This document shows, in pieces, positions 33,814 through 46,155 of a DNA stretch of 64,000 bases. Under the pieces are notes generated by a model. That model saw only the letters and a list, made by a program, of their open reading frames with translations, did no database searches and was not told where the DNA came from. The translations under genes were made by a program, and so were the position numbers. Within the stretch, counting starts at the first letter, position 1; each line of letters begins with the position of its first letter. Location: positions 930,001-994,000 of the forward strand of contig JAHLEZ010000020.1 of the NCBI GenBank assembly GCA_020726505.1, given 5' to 3'. This stretch comes from Leptodontidium sp. MPI-SDFR-AT-0119 (taxonomy: Eukaryota; Ascomycota; Leotiomycetes; Helotiales; Leptodontidiaceae).

Positions 33814-36769
33814 CTAGAAAAAGAAAAAATCATCCATAATCGCAGAAGAAGCTATGTTCAAATCGAGATCACTCATTTGAGGCTGCCATATCCCAACGTC
33901 TATGGCAGGATGTGATGCCAGATTGCCACTGTAGAAGATGGTGTCGGGGTCCGCCGTTATCATCGTGCTGTTGTTCAGGTGCTGCCGCGTTGTGTTCTGG
34001 GTCTGAGTCAAACGGCGTTTTCGCGAAGTACCTTCGAAATCAGGTACTCCATCTGTCGAGCCTCGCCTCTTGGTGCGCGACATGTCGCGTGACTTCGCGA
34101 ACCATTTGCGTTTGATGCAGATGATGACTTCCAAGGCCCGCATAGCATTTTGATAACACTCGCCAATCTCCCCCAGAGCCTTGCAACAGAACTGTAGATC
34201 ATCCAGGCTGTTTATTGCTGCTGCTCCCTGGGTAACACACGCGTTGTAGACGCAGATCAGAGAAGCGGTGAAGATGAGATGGACGATGTGAACATTCGTA
34301 CGTGACAGGGTATGTTGCCTTTGGTAGAAGCGCAACAGTTGAACAATGGATTTTGCAGCGGATATACAGATGAGACGAGGGTCGTCCATCGATGGCTGGC
34401 TCGTGGATTCAGTGCTCTTAACACTTCGTGAGAAAAATGGCCGGTGAAGTAGGATTGAGACTGCATAGAACTGCATGCTGCACAAGGTTACCTCTGGTTT
34501 TGGAAAGTGGGACTGTGAGACTTACTGTAGTTGCAGTACGTGTGGGAGATAGGATTGCAAATTATCGTTCAAATTGACTCTCAACTCGTTCGGAAGCGCC
34601 GTCTCCCACATGCGGAAATCTTGTCGCATCTTTGCCGCAAAATCTTGGAGACGTCCACTCGGAAGCGTCTCGCCCGAATACCTATGTTCAAGTCAGCGTG
34701 TATCACATATGGCAGCGTCTGCTGGATGGAATCGAAAACATACACAGTTTGTCGTAGTTCTCTCATCATTGAACAGAGTCCAATGTTCGCATCAGCGCAT
34801 GCCTCGACTGGATCATAGAAACCTGCCACCTCTTCCATGTTCGAGAAATTTTCCGATCGATTGGGTGGCCAGATCCATCTCTTTTGTCGTTGTTCATCTA
34901 GTTCTGGCGGCGGTCTGGATACTGAAATATCTTGGATATTTATACCAGGAGGCCGGCCAACGTACAGACTCCACATACTAGAACGATGGGTTAGTCCCAC
35001 CTACCTAGTCTATGAAACTATTGACATATAGGTACTTACTTGTCATGTGTAAACACGCCCCAGAATGTGGTGCGTCGTGCTTCGAGCTCACGTGCAGAAA
35101 TGACCCCATCGCAAACGTCATTGCTAAGATCTAGGTGCAGGCCGAGATCCGAACTTAATCTCACAGCCATCCCTGAGGCATTGCATTGTTAGTCTCGCCA
35201 ACCGAGATGCAAGGGTTCAAGGGCTACTCACCACTGTACAGCCATCCACGAGCGTCTTTTGTAAAGGCTGCCTCAATGGCACTCATAATGACAAGAGCTT
35301 GTACTGTTGCGACCGAAGGGCTGTCCATTTCTACCTCCAAAAGGAGCTTTGCTCGAGCGCTGAAGAACAATGCAGTCTCCTGGGACGAACCCAGATTTGA
35401 CCCATTAGAGAGGCATGATCCGACAGCACATCTGAAATACCAAGTCAGAACTAGACGTTCCACCCATCTTTGGAAAACTAACATCGCATTCTCCAATGTC
35501 TCGGAGTAGAAGGGATTCCCATCCTGGCCAGATTTGTAGGCCTCTCGAGCAGAGTAATACATATCTTCGTCTACAACGTGGATGGCAGCATCCTCCCAGC
35601 GGAAGTACAGGTCTTGCAATGTCTGAATGAGGTCTATATCTATCTCCCGGATAAGATCGGCACGAAGAAGAGCTTCTTGACCATCGGTGCGTACTGATGG
35701 ACGGTGGCCTGGCAGTAAAGAAGATAGTCCATCATGTAGTATATGAAGATTTGACGTAGCTCCGAAATATCGAAGTTGACCATCCTCAGCGATCTGGAAA
35801 CGACCCATGCGTCCAGAAAGTTGGTCCATGATATCATCATGCTCGCTCGCTCTGTCCATGGATGTAGAAGAGCTGAGAGGCGAGGTATTAGACATGTTCT
35901 CTGAGGTTTCCTTCTGGGGATTTGCATTCATCATGTTTCCCTCTGATGAAGGTGGCGGATGCCACGTGGGTGGTGGTACTGAAAAAACTTAGCCTCACGT
36001 TCAAATTGCCACCGGGGCAAACCTTACCGTGAAGGTAGTCATATGATTGTGCCAAATTGCTGTCAAATTGTTGACCTGGTAAGAAATGGCTATTCGAACT
36101 CCCACGATAGTCATCATGAGATGGCAGGGAAATGATACTATCCAAATTTTCAGAAGCATTGAACACCTTTGTTATATCCCCGAGAGTTGACCAATCCTCC
36201 GAAGGTTCAGCCGTTTGCAAAGCAGTGGGCTTCTCCGTTAGAGACTCTTTTTGAGCAACCTTGGTCGATTTCGTGCTCTTAGACTCGGTTCCGTCAAGAT
36301 ACGCCATGGAGATATCGGAGACTGGCATATGAACACTAGATACGGGCTCCGGTGGTATCTCGATTCCATGCTCCTGCAGCACCGACTCAAGAGTCGATAT
36401 CCGATGCAGGAGGGACTGTATAGTTGTCTTATGCGAGAGCCTACCCAGGATTAGAAAAACCCTATCCGGCCACATGTAGAAAGCATTGACGCACTTTCTC
36501 TTATCAAAGTAATTGTATTCGCAGTCCCGCGAATACAGCACACAATTGGAACATGACGGCGTCTTCCCATCGCACTGTACTAGACATGTGAGTGGAAATA
36601 TCTCACCAGAGGTGAGGTTATTTGAGCCTGGACATACTTTCATCTTCCGATTCCGACACCATTTGCACGCTGTGGAGATGTGTTTCTTTGTCATCTCGCC
36701 TCTGGCATCCTTCGGCATCTCGTGACGTTTCGACTCCAGAGCCACCCGATCAACGGAGCTGGAGGTCAT
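33814..36769 (-). CDS. large Zn(II)2Cys6 transcription factor with fungal_trans domain
   Basis: Eight exons on the complement (36769-36638, 36574-36495, 36440-36028, 35978-35232, 35172-35040, 34977-34744, 34681-34526, 34477-33814) encode 852 residues. Zinc cluster C35-x2-C38-x6-C45-x6-C52-x2-C55-x6-C62 (CKWCRNRKMK, CDGKTPSCSNC) is split by intron 1, followed by a coiled-coil dimerisation helix (TTIQSLLHRISTLESVL). The fungal-specific activator domain spans the middle: DLYFRWEDAAIHVVDEDMYY, GMAVRLSSDLGLHLDL, RRTTFWGVFTHDN, MWSLYVGRPPGI and LHMQFYAVSILLHRPFF. Seven introns of 48-63 nt all have GT-AG ends. It sits between the BVMO and MFS genes, so it is the best candidate pathway regulator. A run of Phe codons before the stop resembles a polypyrimidine-AG acceptor, so a ninth exon cannot be excluded. 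Confidence 0.88.
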
Positions 36770-37650
36770 AGGGGATCCTGGGGCGTGGTACTGATACGGT
36801 ACGCCGGTAAAGGGGGCTGAGCGTAGACGATGATAAGGTGGGGAGTGCAGAGGTTGCAGGAGTTGCGTAACGTTGAGGTGATGAGGTTTGGATTTTCCCC
36901 CGCACTTAGCCTTACGATAAATAAGTCTCGTGCACGGACTAACGGCTGTCTGCGGCTGTGTTAGATTTTGGAAACAATGAAACCACAGCCCGGATGGCGA
37001 TGCGGCGTCCTTCTCCAGTCGCTAATCGCAAGCTTCTTCAAAGCGAAGTACTCATGACTAACGAATTGACCACCTTTGTATATTATGCCACAATTATTCA
37101 TGATGCACAACAATTTTGAGAGTCAGATGTGCTAGTTGGTGGGAGAATTAATAATTAGAACAACTGATGTCATGTTTTGATCAAGATTCACCATGGGGAG
37201 GTCGATTGCCTGAGATTACCGGTAATTCAAGGTCCATCTTTTCCAGGTTTGCTGTTGGCCAAACTTAGTGCTTCGGGGTTTTAATGTGAATTAGACACCT
37301 AAGATACTATCCATCTCATGTAGTGTCGATCGTAGAAAGTTCACGATAAATGACAAGCCACTGCTAAAACTCAAAGCATCCGATAGCCATACATAATTTT
37401 ATGACTTGGGATACAGCCATGTTGATCTTCACTTTCTAACAGGATCAGATCTTTTACAGTATGCTTCCAGACTCAAAGAGAGTAGATTGACTGGACAAAA
37501 CATATGTATTCATTATATGGTTCACCTAATTGACCGTTCTGACGCCGAATTTTGAGCCCAACCAAATCACTGCCAACTCAAATTTGTGTTTCATATCTAG
37601 TTGCAACCTCACTGCAAGCCATGAGATATTCCTTAGCCATCCTTGATGCC
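36770..37650. other. promoter region of the large activator
   Basis: 880 bp between the activator start and the 3' end of the MFS gene. AT-rich, no gene recognised. Confidence 0.5.
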
Positions 37651-39294
37651 TCAAACGGTGTAGCGGAAAAATGGACTCTTGTCACCTAACTCCATAAGCT
37701 CCTGATCGGAGTATCTCGCCCTGATCGCATCCTCGCCCTCTGCTACAATGAGTTCGTCTCTCTGCTTATTCTCACGCTGGTATGCCTTTCGCAGGATGAA
37801 TGAAGCGATAATGCCAGCTGTGCACATTCCGAGTCCCGTTCCAAAGCCTGCTGGATATCGTGGTGCTTGTGCGGCGAAGTAGACGTTGCTTCCACAGATG
37901 CCACCGAGGTTGCCAATAGAGATCAGTACAGCCATTGCAACAGCACGCTTGGAGGAGGGCGCAGAGTTGTTGGCGACCAGCGTGACAATGCAGGTGAAGG
38001 GGCTAAAAAGACCGATGGCAATGAAGAAGAGGAAGAAGTATGTAACACCAGGGAACTTGGGGTGCGGGATGGCAAGCTCTCCAATGAAGCCCACCACGGC
38101 GAAGGTGAATCCGCCCATGATGAAGGGGGTGCGCTGCTGGATGCGATCAGACCACCATGCGGCGATGAGAGTTGTACCCATGCCAGCAACGTAGATTGGA
38201 ATCGTCATGAGCTGAGCATTGGCGGAGCTGTATCCTAATTGCCTGACGACAGTAGGGACCGTTGCGGTAAAGCCATATACACCAATGCTGCAAGCCAAGA
38301 ATGGGACGATGGCCATCCATACTTTCCAATCCGAGAAGCCTGCAATGATGTATTTCTTGCTCATCTTATCGGAGTTCGTGATATTGCCGGAACCGACACC
38401 GGTCTGGTATGCGATTCGGTTAACAACGAACTCTCGTTCTTCGGGGGTCAAGAAGCTAGCCGTCTGAGGATTGTCTGGGAGGATGAAGTACAGACTGAAC
38501 GAAACGATGACGGGCAGAAGACCTTCCAGGATAAAAATCCACTTCCATCCAGCGAGTCCGCTCAGACCGTCCATCTTTTCGATGGCATAGGCAAGAAGGC
38601 CAGAGAAGGCGCCGGAGAGGGATGCAGCAGCATAGAAGACCGCCATACGACGCTGCACTTCGTACCGTTGGTACCAGATGGTCAACAAGAATGTAGCAGC
38701 AGGGAAGAAACCTGCTTCGGCCATACCAAGGAAGAATCGAGCAATGACCAAACCTTTGTAAGTGTTGACAAGACCCATGAGAGTCATCACGAGACCCCAG
38801 CAGAAACAGAGGATGGAAATCCAGATAGATGGTCGAAGCAGCTTCAACACGATATTGGAGGGAATTTCGAACAAAGCGTAGGGCACAAAGAAGACCGTCA
38901 GTGCAATGTTGTACCGCATTCCGTACAGGTTGAGATCTTCAGACATGCCGGCGATTTTGGCATTGCCAATGTTGCTGCGATCGAGGAAGGCCATGCTAAA
39001 AAGATGCGCATGTCAGCTCTGGCTCGTTTCTTCTTTGAATGTCAATATACGTGTGCATATGTGGATTGTTTTCTCTACAGGTAAACAGCATCGGCTTTCT
39101 TACAGGTAAAGGACTGAAAGCAGCGGGATTAGACGGAAGTCAATCTTCCTCATGATGCGCCTGGTCTCCTGTTTGTCGAAGCGATTGAAGACATCCTCTG
39201 CCGTAAGCGTGGTGGGGATTGGCGAGTCCTTAGACCGCGTCTCTAGATCGATTTGATACTCTTCGTGGGCCATGTCCGCTGACTTCTCGGCCAT
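37651..39294 (-). CDS. MFS transporter, anion:cation symporter (Dal5/Tna1-like) family
   Basis: Plasma-membrane permease of 511 residues with 12 predicted helices. Exons on the complement 39294-39104 and 38995-37651; intron 108 nt (GTAAGA...TTTAG). Family marks: amino-terminal FNRFDKQETRRIMRKIDFRLIPLLSVLYL, LMAFLDRSNIGNAK in helix 1, LRPSIWISILCFCWG, ARFFLGMAEAGFFP and a central loop before SDWKVWMAIVPF. The ACS family (allantoate, nicotinate, pantothenate and aromatic-acid permeases) imports small organic anions with protons, so it likely brings the pathway substrate or a ring-fission intermediate into the cell. It is close to the large activator and faces away from the SnoaL gene. Intact. 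Confidence 0.9.
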
Positions 39295-40238
39295 GGTGGA
39301 AAGGCGAGCAACTGAGTGAAGCGAAGGCTATTTGAGTACAGACGAGAAAGCAAGTGTTGATTCGAGCCTCAGATACAATGTGTATATAGATAAGAATGCA
39401 AGAGAGCAAGCAAGGATGAGTATGAGGATGATGATGATACTGAAGATGCTCGAGGAGAAGCTGGCCAGAACACGACCTTATGAAGAAGTCAAGCAGGAGG
39501 GGAAGCAGAGCTGTGCCAACTCTACTAAAGAACGACCCCGGAAATTGGCAAGATTGGTGAGATCAGAATCAAATGCAGATGCAATAAAGCAAGCAAGCGA
39601 TCCAGCCAGCAAGCGAGATGGGAACTGTATTCCGTGTAACTTCACCCGCCTCCAGATGGAGCTCCTACGAGCCAGAGCGAGCTTAGACCTCCTGGTCTCA
39701 ATCCTCGTCCTCTCCTCTCAATCGGGCTAAGCGAGTCAGTAAGTACGTACCACCACCACCACCTATATTCCTTTTTATACCTCTGCTCTCTAGCTTCACC
39801 CCAAGATCTACCCTTCCTAATCGAACACTACTCGGTGCTTTACTTTACCTACCTGCATTAACCTTCCTTTATTCCCAATTAACACCCCGCACCCCGCACC
39901 CCGCAATAATAAGTGGGTCCCAGAGCCATCCACTGGCTCGGCTTTCCATTCCATTACTGTTATTTACCCCGCTCTTGGCATGCAGGAGTCAGTTAAGAGG
40001 ACCACGGGTTTTGAATTCCGTCTCCATCGAAGCATCTGGGAAACGATTGCTGGTGGGGGAGGGGACTACCAGTGGCAAGGCAAGGAGTAAGCCGGTGTCT
40101 AGCGAGTCAACACCCGTATCCTTACGTACATGACGCTTGACGCTGGGTTTGAGGGATTCTCTAAGTCTCTCTTGTCGTACCGCATTCTTAGCTATGGAGC
40201 GGATCTAGAAAAGTCCCAGACATGAGGCGAGGGCGAGC
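39295..40238. other. MFS promoter region
   Basis: Includes a TATATAGA element (about 39374, active in minus direction, 80 bases before the MFS ATG), an AG-rich low-complexity stretch whose plus frame (39332-39730) is a composition artefact, and CACCCCG triplets near 39886-39904. No gene. Confidence 0.45.
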
Positions 40239-40400
40239 TACCTAGCGTGTTAAGGCCAGACCCTACAAATCAGTCTCTGCGAGGTGTGGAGAGCATTCAG
40301 AGAATGATGGACTGGACAAATCCAGCTCTTAAACATGTTGCTAAGGACATTCATACTTCCACCGTTACACGCCATGGGAAACCGTGGCCTAAAACATATA
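40239..40400 (+). pseudogene. decayed fragment related to exon 4 of the gene at 15.8-17.2 kb
   Basis: Aligning plus 40239-40400 with the reverse complement of about 16190-16030 shows shared blocks such as AAGGCCAGA, GAGAGCAT, CCAGCT, AAGGAC and GGAAACC in the same order and spacing, with many substitutions and one base length difference. The reading VESIQRMMDWTNPAL mirrors VESIHTRIGSTIPAV. Only about 160 bases are shared; both flanks differ. Confidence 0.5.
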
Positions 40401-41010
40401 CTCAACCTTGACTTCTCTATGTCAAGTCTCTGTACCTTCTCGCTTTTCTGCGATGGTTTTGGCCTGGCAAGTATGATTATCAATGACGAGCTGGATTTCA
40501 AGAATTATCGATTTTACTGGTTGGGAATGTTCATATGCCGGGTAATGCCAGCTTTTCTACCTAAGTACTCTTCGTCGCTCTCGCTCTCACTCGATTCTCT
40601 AAGCCATTGGTACCAAGACGTTGCTACTAAGTATGAAAAGTCTTGAGGTGTATCCTTGAGAATTCCGGAAGATGAAGCAACTCCCGATCGAGACCCCCTT
40701 TTCTTCTTGATGAACTCTTTAATTGAGAGGACGAGGAAATAGTTGATGAGAATGGTACTATTTTTGTAGCCCAGTAAACCGATGTAGTGTTAACACGCCA
40801 GGTAACAAGGACGAATTACTAATTGGTGAGGAGGAGGTTAGAGCGAATCACAGATACTGAAGAATTGAGAATGGTAGAGGGATTGAAATTATAAAGTCAC
40901 AGAAGGGAATTGATCAGGATATCGAGGCGTTTCTCATAGAGAGGTTCTACAGTACATCGAACAAACACCTGTCCAGACTCCCCTCGAAATTTGGACGCTG
41001 CAGACCAGAA
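40401..41010. other. intergenic region, nothing recognised
   Basis: 3' flank of the SnoaL-like gene, AT-rich, no domain-bearing frame. Confidence 0.5.
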
Positions 41011-41475
41011 CTAGGCAGCCGTGTTCGCCATCTTCAATAGTACCTCCTTGTCGCAGAACTCAACCACCTTCTCGATTTTGGACCCATCTTGGTTGAAGTA
41101 CAAGAACCATGCAGCTTCAGCGAGGTACGACTCTCCGCCGTTTGGGTGCACTGTTGCGATAGACGTAAAAGCGGCTCGGCGGGCGTTAGTATCGATGACT
41201 AGGTTCGCACTGTTGAAGTTTCTGAACTTCAACACCTTGATATCCTTTGCATATGTCTCCTGATACGTCTTTGTGTCGAAGAAGAAATCTGTCGATAGGC
41301 CGAAGGCATGAGGTACGGACGCAGGAAGGAGGTGCCGGGTGCATTCTGTTGTCACGTCGCGGTTGATGATAGAGGCATCGTCATTGACCCCGCCCTCTTC
41401 GTACGCCGACAAGAAGGCTCGGACCGTAGCCTCAATGCGCTCTCTAAGGTTCGTTGAGGAAGGACTTAAGGCCAT
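41011..41475 (-). CDS. SnoaL-like (NTF2-fold) protein
   Basis: A 154-residue single-exon gene. The amino helix RERIEATVRAFLSAYEEGGV and the strands ECTRHLLPASVP, ANLVIDTNARRAAFTSIATV and AWFLYFNQDGSKIEKVVEFCD fit the NTF2-like cone fold shared by SnoaL cyclases, DUF4440 proteins and many fungal accessory enzymes. Such proteins isomerise, cyclise or hydrate small carbonyl compounds, or simply bind them. No catalytic residue can be assigned. Start at 41475 (MALSPSSTNLRERI) is the only suitable ATG. It is divergent from the GMC oxidoreductase gene over 777 bp, which suggests co-regulation. Confidence 0.7.
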   Translation of the reverse strand: MALSPSSTNLRERIEATVRAFLSAYEEGGVNDDASIINRDVTTECTRHLLPASVPHAFGLSTDFFFDTKTYQETYAKDIKVLKFRNFNSANLVIDTNARRAAFTSIATVHPNGGESYLAEAAWFLYFNQDGSKIEKVVEFCDKEVLLKMANTAA

Positions 41476-42252
41476 GGTGAAGGGAGTTGTTAAGAGTCTT
41501 TAGAACGTTAGGTCAGGTAAAGTAGAAGTTAGAGACAGACATACAGATACGTTGTGCGTAGTGTGTAGCAGAAGAAGAGAGCTACGATTGAATATCAGGG
41601 ACACTGGGTGGACTTACCACCCATTATATATATTTTATTGATTACTGTCCCACTTGCCTTCGTCCCTCTCCTTGCTTCGAGCTGCCCAGAGTCCATCATG
41701 GCCGTGGTGATAAGGATTAAATCCATATGCTAACTCCGTCACATGAATATTAGACACTTCACAGACCACGAAGTTGGAGTAAAATGAATGAGAATGATCT
41801 CGTGCACTTTCGGTCCGCTACTACAGTACAGTATTCATCATATTTGTCATAGATTTATGGCTTGTGATGACATTTTGCCCCCTTTCGGCCTCGTCTATCT
41901 CGAATCAAGACTGAACAACACAGAAGGTCCCGACGCTTCCGCTCCCTAACGTTATGATTAACAAGCCCTGCCAAGTCTTTTTTATCAAGCCGAGAATAAG
42001 TAAACAACCTTAAACATTGGATCTCGCAGATTTGTCAAGTGGATACGGTATACATCCCTTGCTATCGACAATATTCGACTGGGTCTAGAGAGTCAAACTT
42101 CCTATACGACTTGAACCATTATTGAGTAACCATATGTACTTAAAGGGCTGTGTCCTCCATCTATCTCGAGCTTTCATCCTTCATCACATCCATCTTTCAA
42201 CCCCGAGTAGTCTTCTCGAAACCTCGTCCAGCATCTGTACCACTGTATCATC
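41476..42252. promoter_or_regulatory. bidirectional promoter region SnoaL-like / GMC
   Basis: A TATATATAT element at about 41626-41634 lies 150 bases before the SnoaL-like ATG. On the GMC side the last 60 bases are CT-rich (CTCGAAACCTCGTCC). No gene inside. Confidence 0.5.
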
Positions 42253-44335
42253 ATGCGGTTCTCAAGCCCTTGGGAAGCTGCTTCCAGTCTCAGTAACATC
42301 CTGGTTATCGCCAGCACCGTATCTGCATTCGCTACGACCGCCAACTCGGTCGACACTTACGACTATGTGGTAGTCGGCTCCGGTCCTGGAGGTGGCCCAT
42401 TGGCCGTCAATCTAGCCCGAGCTGGTTTCAAGACTCTTTTGCTCGAAGCTGGCGACGACGACAGTGCTGCTATGATCACGAACGCTATCGCTTTGACAAA
42501 TACTGCAGATACCACTGCTCTGACTTGGACCTATTGGGTTCGTCATTATGACGATGTCGAAATGACGAAAAAGTACCAACATCTTACCTGGAGGCTTCCA
42601 AACGGAAATTTGTGGGTTGGTCCAGGGAGCTCTGCCCCTGCTGGAGCAGAGATTGTTGGTATCCAATATCCCCGTGGAGCCACACTTGGAGGTTCATCAA
42701 TTGTCAACTCTGCTCTGACTGTCCTTCCCTCCAACAGCGACTGGGACTATATCAAGAACCTCACAGGCGATGGCTCGTGGAAGTGAGTTATTCCCAACCC
42801 CTTCTACTCTTTCCATTTTGTGGCCTTCAGGGGATTGGTAAGCTAACGCACCGAATCCTAGTGCTACTCATATGGGTGAACTGTTCATCAAATTGGAGAA
42901 AAATCAATACCGCCCACGTGACACCCAAGGCCATGGCTTCGACGGATATCTTGAGACGGTTTTGGGTAACGGGACTGTCTTTCTTTCTTCACCTCAAGCA
43001 ACTGCAGTTCTGAAGGCCATGGCAGCCGAGGCGGACCAAGATCCCGAGGACCTGGCAAAACTCCTCAACGTTGACCCTAATCAAGTCTTGAACCCCGACC
43101 GAGACCAGATTACAGGGCTGGTGGGAGCGCCTCATCATGCCAATACCACCTGGGCCCGCTACAGCTCGAGGACTCGAGTGCTCGATACTTTGCGCGCCGT
43201 TGACGAAAAAGGTAACAAGAGGTACCCCTTGGAGGTCCGCCTCAACTCCTACGCTACCAAGGTCCTCTTTGACAAGCCTCGAGGAAGCTCGGTGCCTCGC
43301 GCCATTGGTCTTGACTACCTAGAAGGCAAAAGCGCCTTTCAGGGTGACCTCCGCTATGATTCGACAGTCAAGAAGACGCCACGCCGGGTCTACACTAGAA
43401 AAGAGGTAATTCTCAGTGGTGGATCATTCGGTTCGCCTCAGCTGCTATTGCTGAGCGGCATTGGACCAGCTGCAGACCTCAAGGCTATGAAGATCCCCGT
43501 CGTCGCCGATCGACCAGGTGTTGGCCGCAACATGCAAGACCACAACGAAATTGCCGTCATTGGACACGGTGCTCAGGCCTTCGATTTCTCTACTGCTCCT
43601 AGCGGTCCTCGCTCCCAGTGCACTTTTAGGGCTCCTAGTGACCCATGTCTTGTACTTTACCTTCAAGGCCAGGGACCATATGTTCAGCCTAGTCTAACCC
43701 AAATGGCCTTCCTCAAGACTAACTACACCACAAACGACGAGCGCGACATTGCCATCTTTCCGGGTTCTTTCGGATTCCGTGGCTTTTGGCCACGGAACAC
43801 CGGCCAAACGTGGAATGACCCCCCAACGACTTGGGGCATGCACAGCGTCCATATCCATGGCAACAGCACGGCTGGATACCTTAAGCTTCGCTCGGCCGAT
43901 CCGACCGTGACACCCGAGATCAACTTTCGACACTTCAACGGCACAGGAGCTGCGGGCGACATAGCCGCTATCAAGGAGTTTCTCGCTTGGGGTCGTCGTG
44001 CTTTTAACCGCGTCCACGCACCATTCGCTCCTTACAATATTTCCTGGCCGCCATGTGCAGGCACTGTTGGTGCTGATGGAAGCTGCTCTGCTGTGAACAA
44101 CGACGAAGACTTCATTCGCGAAAACATCTTCGGGCATCACGTCATTGGCACCTGTTCTATGGGGCCCAGCTCTGACAAAAACGCAGTCTTGGACTCCAAG
44201 TTCCGTGTCCGGGGTGTTTCTGGCTTGCGAGTAGTCGATGCCAGTGCTTTCCCCAGGTCTCCTGGAGCTTTCCCGGTTATTGGGGTCTATATGTTGAGCG
44301 AGAAGGCATCGGAAACCATCCTGTTAGGCCAGTAG
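42253..44335 (+). CDS. GMC oxidoreductase, predicted secreted
   Basis: FAD enzyme of the glucose-methanol-choline family (667 residues) oxidising alcohols or aldehydes with O2 or another acceptor. Exons 42253-42782 and 42862-44335; intron 79 nt (GTGAGT...CCTAG). A signal peptide is likely at residues 1-26 (SNILVIASTVSAFA). FAD motif YDYVVVGSGPGGGPLAVNLA then LLLEAG; GMC signature 1 region YPRGATLGGSSIVN; signature 2 GSFGSPQLLLLSGIGP; active-site His in HHVIGTCSMGP. At the second catalytic position the sequence is SPGAFPVIGVYML, the variant common in fungal aryl-alcohol-type subfamilies. Many N-glycosylation sites (NLT, NGT, NTT, NST) agree with secretion. It may supply H2O2 or oxidise aromatic alcohols outside the cell. 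Confidence 0.9.
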
Positions 44336-45002
44336 TACAATGCAGGATCTTTTCTTCTTTTTATCTATGCCAGCCAATTTGCCAGTTGGTCATAACAATA
44401 CCTCCTACCTTAGAAATAGAAATGTATAGGCTCCTACTGCTTCAGGTTATCTCGTCCCAAACGTGGACTGTTCTATTCGGGAAGGATCCATACAGTATGA
44501 CTTGTGTACATTTAGATGGTGGAGCTTTCAATTGCCAGTATACTGCGACTGACTTTAGAAACTAGGTATAGCCAAGTTTGGGGAACGGGATTTGCCAGTG
44601 AATAACTCGGCCGCTGGGGTCGAATGCACACCGTTGCCGAGCTCCAATAATTGTTTATCCTAGCCTAGCTAGCTCCGCTTCGCTTCGCTTGATGACATTC
44701 TCCCCTCTTCTGGCCTAGCCTAACCCACAAGGCGGCGCGGGATGAATCGCGCATGCAGCATATGCAGCATGCATGTCCCTGCCCTTGCCTACTCTAGGCT
44801 AGCTCCAAGCTCACACTAAATAGGACTAAATAGGCAAGGTACAGTAACATTGTTCAGACGACTCACCGCAGAGCCCACACACCACACACACTTCGACTCC
44901 AAGGACCACACCTACGCCCGTTCGGTTTTTTCTACTTCCCTCCACCACTACTGTACGTCCGACAACAGCGACGCAGAACTGTACATTTGGTAGCTCAAGA
45001 TA
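44336..45002. other. GMC 3' region and bZIP promoter
   Basis: Contains tandem ACTAAATAGG (44814-44834) and CGCTTCGCTT repeats, then CACACACAC-rich leader before the bZIP ATG. No gene. Confidence 0.45.
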
Positions 45003-46155
45003 ATGGAACACTCCGTTACTCCGCTTTCTTCAGCCTTGGGCGAAATCGAAGCGAACATGGTCGGCGAACGCTCCAACCACGGCGATGCCGAGGCCAACCT
45101 GTTGAACAAGCAGCGGAGGAAGATTCAGAACCGGAAGAACCAAAGAGCACACCGTGAGTCTTTTCCCCTCACATGCTTCAACCCCTATTCAGCTCATAAG
45201 CTTTGAAGGACTACGAATTAGGGAACAAGACCCGGGGTCTGTTCAGATATCGCGCCCTTTCGAAGTCATGCGCTGGCACATCGATGAACTTGGTGATTGC
45301 CCTCCTCAAGATGCCTCGTTAGCGTCGAAAGGCGCAATCGCTATGTCCACCTCCATCTCCCCTGAACCACCTCACACTCGCATTAGTACATTAATGTTCA
45401 CGCCCGAACACACCGGAGTCCTCCCAGGGCCACCAGATCCCTCACGGCCAACCGCCCCAGTCCACGGCCATTTCCAAACGTCCCTGACCCCCCCGTCCCT
45501 CATCTTCCCCCTCTCGACGGACCACCTCCTCCATCTTGTCCAGTACAATGTCTTCCGTGCTTTCGTCTCCAACAAGAGCACTCTCAACATCCTTCTCACA
45601 GGCTGGACCGACTATCCTCCCTCCCCAACTACCTGTCCAATTAGCGGCCCTTATCGTGACAATACAATGGTCTACCCCTTGAACCCCAATATTCCTTTCT
45701 CCCTCTTCCCGACCCGCCTTCAGCAAACCTGCTTGCACTCCTTCTGGATCAACCTCTTTCCATTTCCCACCCTCCGTGACAATCTTATAAGGCGCGATGG
45801 AAAGTTCGACCACTGGGAGCTTCTAGCCGACCTTATCGGTGAGCTCATGGGTTCCACGCCGTTTGAACAGCGGCAAGGTACGCCCGTCGCTATCACTGTC
45901 TCCGACCCTAAAAACATGTCGGCCTCGAACCCGCCTCCCACAGAAGGAAGTGACGAGGATGAGGTGACTGCGGGGCGCAAGGGACTGATTGTTTGGGGCG
46001 AGCCCTACGATATGCGCAGCTGGGAAGCTACCCCTGGCTTCATTGCAAAGTGGTCGTGGGCTGTGGAAGGATGCTATGATTTAGTTGAATCTAGCAACCA
46101 CTGGAGGCTGCTGAGAGGAGAAGAACCTATACGCCTCCCTGAATTGAAAGAGTAG
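45003..46155 (+). CDS. bZIP-type regulator with DUF3425 body
   Basis: Fungal transcription factor of 365 residues, two exons (45003-45153, 45209-46155). The basic region NKQRRKIQNRKNQRAH is joined by a 55-nt intron (GTGAGT...TTGAAG, phase 1) to RLRIREQD, giving the N-x4-QRA-x-R DNA contact pattern, followed by SRPFEVMRWHIDELGDCPPQDAS. No long leucine zipper is seen, as usual for this DUF3425 class. The body has LIFPLSTDHLLHLVQYNVFRAF and LQQTCLHSFWINLFPFP, PYDMRSWEATPGFIAKWSW and the end WRLLRGEEPIRLPE, all DUF3425 landmarks. Nuclear. Being next to the GMC gene it may control it, but this is positional inference only. Confidence 0.88.

Noticed and set aside
38239..39084. 281-codon plus ORF opposite the MFS transporter
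   Set aside because: Antisense shadow of a well supported membrane protein gene.
39332..39730. 132-codon plus ORF upstream of the MFS gene
   Set aside because: Low-complexity AG-rich DNA in the promoter of the minus-strand gene; no domain character.
43694..44140. 148-codon minus ORF inside the GMC gene
   Set aside because: Shadow of the conserved GMC reading frame.
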